19,700 nt of DNA from Clostridia bacterium (GTDB lineage Bacteria; Bacillota; Clostridia; Oscillospirales; Acutalibacteraceae): contig CAAFXS010000089.1 of the NCBI GenBank assembly GCA_900767025.1, positions 1 to 19,700 on the forward strand, read 5' to 3'. The translations under genes and the position numbers were made by a program. The notes under the pieces were generated by a model. The model saw only the letters and a list, made by a program, of their open reading frames with translations, was not told where the DNA came from and searched no databases. Shown here one piece after another: positions 1 to 4,477 of this stretch. Numbering within the stretch: position 1 is the first letter of the stretch; every line of letters starts with the position of its first letter.

Positions 1-10
1 CCTGCCGTTA

Positions 11-139
11 CTACTCTATTTCTTGGTCGAGGTTATCGAACTCCGCCGAGTCAAAAAATTCTTTAAGGGACATATTAACCCCGTCGCAAATAATTTTTAT
101 GGTTGCGATTTTAGGATTTTTACTCTTGCCGTAAAGGAT
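11..139 (-). pseudogene. C-terminal remnant of an XRE/Cro-CI type HTH regulator
   Basis: Reading the minus strand from about 139 down to the TAG stop at 13-11 gives a 42-codon stretch beginning ILYGKSKNPKIATIKI and ending SAEFDNLDQEIE. I recognise this as the last HTH helices and acidic tail of small XRE-family regulators of Firmicutes mobile elements. The reading frame stays open upstream of 139, but the residues there (EISKFGILLVKH) no longer look like an HTH, because that DNA encodes the DUF4417 protein on the other strand. The helices that normally carry the recognition sequence are therefore missing and no start can be assigned. It is most likely a non-functional remnant left by a rearrangement. 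Recognition is from memory of the family, not from a search. Confidence 0.6.
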
Positions 140-646
140 ATGTTTTACGAGCAAGATCCCGAATTTAGAGATTTCGTCAGCATACCGCAGAATTACATTG
201 ATGAACTAAAAGACATTCAAATAATCTCCACGCCCGATTGCTCTCTTTACCGAGATATGCCACTTTGGGAGCAAATCGCAAATATCGGTGTGAGCCGTTC
301 CGTAGGATATTATTTGCAACAGCAAGGAAAGTATGTTATTCCTAATGCCCGTTGGGGTGATGAAAGGACATATACAAAGGGTATTTTTGATTACATACCC
401 GCTTTTTCGGGCATACCGAAAAACAGCGTTGTGTCAATCGGCACTTATGGGTGCAGTAAAAGCAAAGAGGATAAATACTACCTTGAAGCAGGTCTTGAAG
501 CGATGCTAATCGAATTAACACCGCAGGATGTTATCGTGTACGGCTCATATAACCCTAAAATCTTTGGTAAGTATGAGCGTTATACCCGTTTTCATCATCT
601 GCCTGATTGGACTACCTATGTCCACAAATGGAAGAAGGTGGTTTGA
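140..646 (+). pseudogene. DUF4417 protein, 5'-truncated
   Basis: From about 140 the translation matches my memory of the DUF4417 family of Firmicutes mobile elements. It has an FxxxDxEFRDF-like segment, then PDCSLYRDMP (codons near 236-265), then RWGDERTYTKG and VVSIGTYGC, ending in a region of aromatic and basic residues. The family has no established biochemical role. The frame is open upstream to the window edge, but codons 2-139 are antisense to an XRE-regulator remnant and do not look like DUF4417, so the normal N-terminal 40-60 residues are missing. ATG at 140 could act as a start, though the AAAGGA before it is only 2-3 nt away. The TGA at 644-646 lies 1 nt before the EndoU gene, so if transcribed it would lead that operon. 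Whether a truncated product is made is unknown. Confidence 0.6.
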
Positions 647-647
647 T

Positions 648-1154
648 ATGGGCACAAGCAAAAACGGGCGTTATCTTAACACCAAGGGCTCAGGACGAAG
701 TGTTAGCGATTTTGCCTTGGTACATTCAAGCGAAGGTGCATTTACCCGCAGCCAAACCCGCGTCAACGGAGAAATGATAATTAAACTGCGACTTAATAAT
801 GGCGGACACAGCCAAAAAGGTATGGCATTACTTGATAAATACGGAATCAAATATAATATTGTTAAAACCTATCCTAACGGCGTTCGTGTTGGTAATGTTC
901 CAAATCACAAAGAACGCAGTAAAAAGGAAGGTATCGGACAATCGTGGTTTCCAAAATCGTGGTCGGATAAAGATATTCGTCGTGCAGGAGAACACGTTGC
1001 CGGACTTAAAGGTAATCGCCATATACCCGATGGAAAAACAATATATGGAGTTTATAAAGGTGTGCGTATCGGCGTGAAACGAACAAACGGAAAAATTGCT
1101 ACTGTTTTTCCCGACTCCAATCAAAGCTCAGTAATAAGGAGGAAGCATAAATGA
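648..1154 (+). CDS. EndoU-type RNase toxin (stand-alone, 168 aa)
   Basis: I start this gene at ATG 648, not further upstream, because AAGGTGG lies just 5' of it and the preceding gene ends at 646. The basic 168-aa product has an N-terminal NTKGSGRSVSDFALVH segment (residues 11-26) and then a bacterial EndoU-like domain: GGHS (His54), VGNVPNHK (His87), SWFPKSWSDKDI (residues 99-110), a His/Arg/Lys-rich stretch and a terminal NGKIATVFPD (147-156). EndoU toxins of polymorphic systems are metal-independent or Mn-dependent RNases using two His and a Lys; His54 and His87 are the candidates here. No signal peptide, secretion module or long N-terminal carrier is present, so this is a free toxin cassette and not the tail of a large CdiA/LXG protein. 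It overlaps the next gene by ATGA, as expected for a toxin-immunity pair. Confidence 0.75.
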   Translation: MGTSKNGRYLNTKGSGRSVSDFALVHSSEGAFTRSQTRVNGEMIIKLRLNNGGHSQKGMALLDKYGIKYNIVKTYPNGVRVGNVPNHKERSKKEGIGQSWFPKSWSDKDIRRAGEHVAGLKGNRHIPDGKTIYGVYKGVRIGVKRTNGKIATVFPDSNQSSVIRRKHK

Positions 1155-1531
1155 TAAAGTTTGACACCTTAAAAGAGGCTGCTCGTTTTCGTGTAGTCGA
1201 AAGTGAAGATAATTATTGGGTTGAAGATTATTGGAAGGCAACCATTGAATTGTTTACAAAGGATGTTGCCGCTACAATAAATTTTCTACAAAACGAGTGC
1301 GACGATGAGGAACTGTATTTCCTTTCGGAAATTTTTGAGGAAATAGTTGAACAAACCCAAAGCGAAGAGCTTGTTGCTGCTCTTCGCTCTCGCCTTGCCA
1401 AAGTAACCCCCGAAAATTACAATCAGCAAAATTTCAAATCGGAACATATGCGAAAGTGGGTTGACTATAACGAGTATGTAAAAAGCATAGAGGAAGAAAT
1501 CAACTATGCTGAAGGCAGAATTAACAAATAA
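1151..1531 (+). CDS. probable immunity protein to the EndoU toxin
   Basis: This 126-aa protein starts at ATG 1151, which overlaps the toxin stop by 4 nt, and AAGGAGG lies a few bases upstream; the two are surely cotranslated. I count about 28 Asp/Glu against 15 Lys/Arg, so it is strongly acidic, while the toxin is strongly basic. It is predicted mostly helical, with a DDEELYFLSEIFEEIVEQ segment in the middle, and has no TM segment or signal peptide. I do not recognise a named Imm family; the immunity role is inferred from gene order, overlap and charge complementarity. The alternative is an unrelated cargo protein of the mobile element. A perfect intrinsic terminator follows 10 nt after the stop. 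Confidence 0.6.
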   Translation: MIKFDTLKEAARFRVVESEDNYWVEDYWKATIELFTKDVAATINFLQNECDDEELYFLSEIFEEIVEQTQSEELVAALRSRLAKVTPENYNQQNFKSEHMRKWVDYNEYVKSIEEEINYAEGRINK

Positions 1532-1540
1532 ATCTCTTTC

Positions 1541-1570
1541 ACGGCAGAGACTCGTTCTCTGCCGTTTTTT
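1541..1570 (+). terminator. intrinsic terminator of the EndoU/immunity unit
   Basis: Perfect 10-bp stem ACGGCAGAGA (1541-1550) / TCTCTGCCGT (1556-1565) with a 5-nt loop, followed by a T run to 1570. It lies 10 nt after the immunity stop codon. Confidence 0.92.
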
Positions 1571-1583
1571 CTTTCGACGGGTA

Positions 1584-1769
1584 TTAGGGCGCAGCCCTAA
1601 CGAGGTATTTATGGAATGTATCCATAAATACACTGCTCGCTGAGATTGCACGAGCGACAGCACCGTTATGGACAAACCTGTCCATAAATGGTCTGCTCGC
1701 TCAGTAAGTGCAGAAAGCGGGCAGGCTACCGTTTGGCTATCACAACGGTCTGCTCGCTAAGATTACGCA
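1584..1769. repeat. hairpin and direct-repeat tract in the 1532-1864 intergenic region
   Basis: Three stem-loops sit in a row: TTAGGGC/GCCCTAA (1584-1600), TATTTATGGA/TCCATAAATA (1606-1630, perfect 10 bp) and TTATGGACA/TGTCCATAA (1666-1687, perfect 9 bp). The core CTGCTCGCT occurs three times, at 1633-1641, 1693-1701 and 1750-1758 (spacing 60 and 57 bp), each followed by an AG-containing stretch ending in GCA. The first two units share the layout TATGGA-loop-TCCATAAAT-(3 nt)-CTGCTCGCT; the third lacks the stem. No coding frame was found in the gap. It may be a decayed tandem repeat element or a structured RNA. Confidence 0.6.
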
Positions 1770-1810
1770 CATAATTTTCATTTAAGAATTCTTATTTAAA
1801 ATTTTATATT

Positions 1811-1860
1811 GGACAATAAAATAAGCACGGACAACAGAGTATTCTGCAATCCGTGCTTAT
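1811..1860 (-). terminator. terminator of the AbrB-TnpV-lipoprotein operon
   Basis: On the minus strand, an 11-bp stem ATAAGCACGGA/TCCGTGCTTAT pairs 1860-1850 with 1831-1821. A small inner CAGA/TCTG pairing lies in the loop, and a T-rich TTATTTTATTG tail follows. It starts 5 nt after the lipoprotein stop. Confidence 0.85.
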
Positions 1861-1864
1861 TCAT

Positions 1865-2506
1865 TTATGCGTATCCGATATAGATTTCATACTGTGTATC
1901 GGACACCTTTTTCGCCCATATCCACACCGCTGTGAAGCCTTCAATACTCTTGTAGCGATTCAATCTGTTCTCTATATCAGCTCCAATATTTTTGCTATTA
2001 GCGTTTGCCGATATAGGATTATCCCAACATTCGGTAGCCGTTTCATCAAGAGTCAAGCCAATACTTTGAGCATAATTTTGTGCGTATGCTAACCAATATG
2101 ATACATCAAATTTTTGTTCTTCTTGAACTTTAGTTGTGGTCTCGGGTACAATTATCGAGGTGCTTTCGGTGGCTGAATTTTCGTTTGCAACAGTTTTATT
2201 TTGCGTTTGATTATTATCTAAACTATCACTTTTTGTCGTTGTTGTAGCGGAGATAATCGGCTCTTTTGATACCTTTTCAGCAACATTTTCAGATGTGGTA
2301 AATGATGTTGTTTCTGCCGACAATGTACTATTTTCAGTCGGCTCGTTTTCTGTATGCACATACGAGTTTTCGGGTTTGGTTATTTCAGTAAATGAGGTTG
2401 TTGCTTCATTCTCTGAAACTATTTTTTCTTTCTCGTTAGTAGAAGTGCAACCAACGATACATAATGTTAAGCAAACTGAAATGATAAATACAGAAAATTT
2501 TTTCAT
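1865..2506 (-). CDS. Ser/Thr-rich lipoprotein of unknown function
   Basis: The 213-aa product starts with a lipoprotein signal peptide (KK, hydrophobic stretch, lipobox I-V-G-C, Cys20). A low-complexity linker of about 110 residues rich in Thr, Ser, Glu and Asn (runs such as SATTTTKS and VPETTTK) follows, typical of a flexible surface spacer. A compact C-terminal domain of about 80 residues comes after that, with YWLAYAQNYAQSIGL, an ECWDNP turn and a final AVWIWAKKVSDTQYEIYIGY. I have an impression of this C-terminal domain from proteins on clostridial mobile elements, but know no function. GAGGTGAT precedes the ATG at 2506, which overlaps the TnpV stop by ATGA, so translation is coupled. It is probably displayed on the outer face of the membrane. 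Confidence 0.75.
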   Translation of the reverse strand: MKKFSVFIISVCLTLCIVGCTSTNEKEKIVSENEATTSFTEITKPENSYVHTENEPTENSTLSAETTSFTTSENVAEKVSKEPIISATTTTKSDSLDNNQTQNKTVANENSATESTSIIVPETTTKVQEEQKFDVSYWLAYAQNYAQSIGLTLDETATECWDNPISANANSKNIGADIENRLNRYKSIEGFTAVWIWAKKVSDTQYEIYIGYA

Positions 2507-2871
2507 ACAAATATCACCTCGCTATTCACAATTTCCATAGCTCGGTTACGGATATTATTCATTTTTTGCACCCATTCCAACGGTGCGGCGGCTTTCAATT
2601 TTTCCGTAACGCCCTCTTTTTCAGCAAGTGATTTTACGATACTCTCAAACATTTCCTCGGCTTGCTGATTGATGTCTGCAAGGTAGCAGTTAAGCGTTCC
2701 GTTTGTCAACAAATTATAATACCTTACCCGATGGTGCGATTTCAGAAATCGTCTGTGTCGCTCTCCCCATATTCCAATGGAGCTGTCTTGCCCTGCGGCA
2801 ATTTCGAGATTTGGGAGAATGTAATCTCCCTCTTGGCGATATGTACCGCCCATTTTCTCATACTCTGTCAT
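2503..2871 (-). CDS. tnpV: TnpV-family transposon-encoded protein
   Basis: I set the start at the ATG ending at 2871 because GGAGGT lies 7 nt before it; an upstream ATG at 2907 would overlap the preceding gene's end. The 122-aa product has the TnpV pattern as I know it from Tn4451-type clostridial elements: YILPNLEI near the N-terminus, a GERHRRFLKSHHRVRYYNLL segment, a helical middle, and a C-terminal EGVTEKLKAAAPLEWVQKMN followed by IRNRAMEIVNSEVI. Its role is not established; it is not the recombinase. It is the middle gene of a minus-strand operon, 20 nt after the AbrB-like gene and overlapping the lipoprotein by 4 nt. No TnpX-type serine recombinase is in the window, so the element is incomplete or extends elsewhere. 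Confidence 0.8.
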   Translation of the reverse strand: MTEYEKMGGTYRQEGDYILPNLEIAAGQDSSIGIWGERHRRFLKSHHRVRYYNLLTNGTLNCYLADINQQAEEMFESIVKSLAEKEGVTEKLKAAAPLEWVQKMNNIRNRAMEIVNSEVIFV

Positions 2872-2891
2872 TTCTATGACCTCCGTAAAAT

Positions 2892-3068
2892 TTATTTTCC
2901 GATGCAACGTTCAGCGAACTGAAGCATTGCATAACAGAACTTTTCATACGGTGTCAATGATGTATGTAACGGGTCGCCCTCTTTAATACGGAAGGAACGC
3001 CTGATTTCCTTTGGTATTACTATTCTTCCCAAGTCGTCAATTCTTCTGACAATACCTGTTGCTTTCAT
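2892..3068 (-). CDS. AbrB/SpoVT-type DNA-binding protein with a replaced C-terminus
   Basis: The start is ATG at 3068 with GAGGAG 8 nt upstream; a GTG three codons earlier is less likely. Residues 1-34 (MKATGIVRRIDDLGRIVIPK through EGDPL) are the near-invariant swapped-hairpin DNA-binding domain of AbrB/SpoVT/Abh proteins. Family members continue with an E-I-x-T/V sequence and a helical tail reaching roughly 75-180 aa. Here, from residue 35, it changes to HTSLTPYEKFCYAMLQFAER and ends at 58 aa. That tail looks like the C-terminus of a different protein, so I read this as a chimera made at about position 2966. The DNA-binding half could still dimerise and bind. It is first in the operon with tnpV and the lipoprotein. 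Confidence 0.75.
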   Translation of the reverse strand: MKATGIVRRIDDLGRIVIPKEIRRSFRIKEGDPLHTSLTPYEKFCYAMLQFAERCIGK

Positions 3069-3170
3069 AATATGCACTCCTCAAATAATGTAAATTTATC
3101 TGTAATATTTTGCACATATTCAGAACTTATATACACTGCATCTTATGGCATTTTTTAGAAAAAATGAACA

Positions 3171-3206
3171 AAAAACAGGCTGTTCCTCAACAAGAGGAAC
3201 AGCCTG
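3171..3206 (-). terminator. terminator of the acyltransferase gene
   Basis: Perfect 13-bp stem CAGGCTGTTCCTC/GAGGAACAGCCTG (3176-3188 with 3194-3206), 5-nt loop, followed on the minus strand by TTTTTGTTCATTTTTTC. It lies 12 nt after the acyltransferase stop. Confidence 0.92.
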
Positions 3207-3218
3207 CGGTCAAAACGG

Positions 3219-4334
3219 TTATGCGAATTTTTTATTAAATTTTTCAAGTGCCTTGGAAATGAGCTTGTCATATCCGCAAAGCTTTTTGATGTAATCCAGC
3301 ACAACTGCAAGAGCTGTTGAAACCGCCAGCAGTACAAGGAATATTACAATAAAATTGCCGAAGGAGTAAGTGAAATCCTTTAGGTATGTGTATCTGATAA
3401 AGGTGTGGGTCAGGAAAATTGTCATTGAGTGTCTGCCAAGGAAAATTAAAATGCTTTTCAAAACAGGTATGCGGATAATGCAAAATCTGAAAAAACAAAT
3501 GAACACAACGGGAACAACACCGTAGTTAAGCTCCCAAGCAACCGTTCTGTCACATTTTGCCGAGACTACCGTTGAAAGCACAACAAGTGCGGCAAAAGCC
3601 CCAAAGTGAAGAATATACGCAGCCGCTTTGTTCTTCGGCGAATGCTCCTCAATTTTTTCAAAAATATTGTAGTCTGCAAATATCATACCGAAAATTACAG
3701 GAGTAATGAAGGTGTAGGCGTTCACTCCGCCGGGATAACCGTCTCCTACAAGACGGGGCAAAGCCATAATCCCTATGATTACGGGCAGATATCCGATTTT
3801 TTTTGACAGCATATATACCAATGGCACCATAAGTATGAATATGATGGCGGCACTCATATACCACCAGGTGCTGTTAAGGGTGGGTGTGCCCAGTAAATTT
3901 GCAAGGCCCAAAAAATCACTTATGATATAGAATATCCCCTGGGTAACTGAGCCTTTAAAATAGGTGCTTAAAGGCATACGGTCAATTATCATTGTAACGA
4001 TAAAGGCAAGTACATATATGAACCAAAAGCCCGACATTGTTTTAACAAGCCTTGTTACATTCCATTTGAAAATGCTTTTGCGGTTAAATTCCGTTTTTGA
4101 AATTGATTTAAGCAAGCCGTAGCCGGTGATGAATGCAAATATGCTTACACATATTTTCATAATAAACGAAATACCCACTGCAAAATCCTGACTGAAGGGA
4201 TAAAAGCTGATATCGTAGCCCTTAAATCTGTCTGTCGTGCTGTAAAGATGATGAAATAGTAAAAACAGTATGGCAATGCCTTTAATTGCAAGCGAATCGT
4301 ATTTTGACAAACCTTGTTTTTTTGATACTTCCAT
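3219..4334 (-). CDS. membrane acyltransferase, acyltransferase-3 family
   Basis: The 371-aa protein is almost entirely hydrophobic, with about ten predicted TM helices. It opens with the acyltransferase-3 signature, YDSLAIKGIAILFLLFHHLY (residues 11-30), in which the conserved His pair sits at the end of TM1. A middle TPTLNSTWWYMSAAIIFILM segment matches the family's substrate-pore region, and the end has GRHSMTIFLTHTFIRY, the usual late conserved motif. Family members O-acetylate or O-acylate exopolysaccharide, teichoic acid or peptidoglycan at the membrane; the substrate here cannot be read from sequence. It is monocistronic, with its own divergent promoter and terminator. Its partner across the shared intergenic region is a teichoic-acid-type polymerase, which suggests, but does not prove, that it decorates the same surface polymer. 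Confidence 0.88.
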   Translation of the reverse strand: MEVSKKQGLSKYDSLAIKGIAILFLLFHHLYSTTDRFKGYDISFYPFSQDFAVGISFIMKICVSIFAFITGYGLLKSISKTEFNRKSIFKWNVTRLVKTMSGFWFIYVLAFIVTMIIDRMPLSTYFKGSVTQGIFYIISDFLGLANLLGTPTLNSTWWYMSAAIIFILMVPLVYMLSKKIGYLPVIIGIMALPRLVGDGYPGGVNAYTFITPVIFGMIFADYNIFEKIEEHSPKNKAAAYILHFGAFAALVVLSTVVSAKCDRTVAWELNYGVVPVVFICFFRFCIIRIPVLKSILIFLGRHSMTIFLTHTFIRYTYLKDFTYSFGNFIVIFLVLLAVSTALAVVLDYIKKLCGYDKLISKALEKFNKKFA

Positions 4335-4365
4335 TGTTGTTATATCCTTTCAAAACACTAACTAA

Positions 4366-4394
4366 ATAATACCACAACATCTATATATTGTCTA
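4366..4394 (-). promoter_or_regulatory. sigma-A type promoter for the acyltransferase
   Basis: On the minus strand, -35 TAGACA (4394-4389), 17-nt spacer and -10 TATTAT (4371-4366), each one mismatch from consensus. The spacer and the position about 32 nt before the ATG fit well. Confidence 0.6.
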
Positions 4395-4405
4395 TACTTA
4401 ATTAC

Positions 4406-4434
4406 TTTACAAAGCGGTGGCTATTTGTTATAAT
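4406..4434 (+). promoter_or_regulatory. sigma-A type promoter for the glycerophosphotransferase gene
   Basis: -35 TTTACA (4406-4411), 17-nt spacer, perfect -10 TATAAT (4429-4434), giving a leader of about 37 nt. Its -35 lies only 11 nt from the -35 of the divergent acyltransferase promoter, so one regulator could control both. Confidence 0.75.
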
Positions 4435-4477
4435 GGTGAAAATGACAAATTTCAGTTTTTATTGACGGAGTATGATT

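Noticed and set aside
23..139. 5' extension of the DUF4417 frame starting at TTG 23
   Set aside because: The codons look unlike DUF4417 and are antisense to a recognisable XRE C-terminus; the frame is also open to the window edge, so TTG 23 has no special standing.
528..647. Longer EndoU start overlapping the end of DUF4417
   Set aside because: It would overlap the preceding gene by about 120 nt without a Shine-Dalgarno; ATG 648 has AAGGTGG and the family-like N-terminus.
1606..1769. CRISPR array
   Set aside because: Only a 9-bp core recurs exactly, three times, and the flanks are related to each other unlike unique spacers; no cas genes are near.
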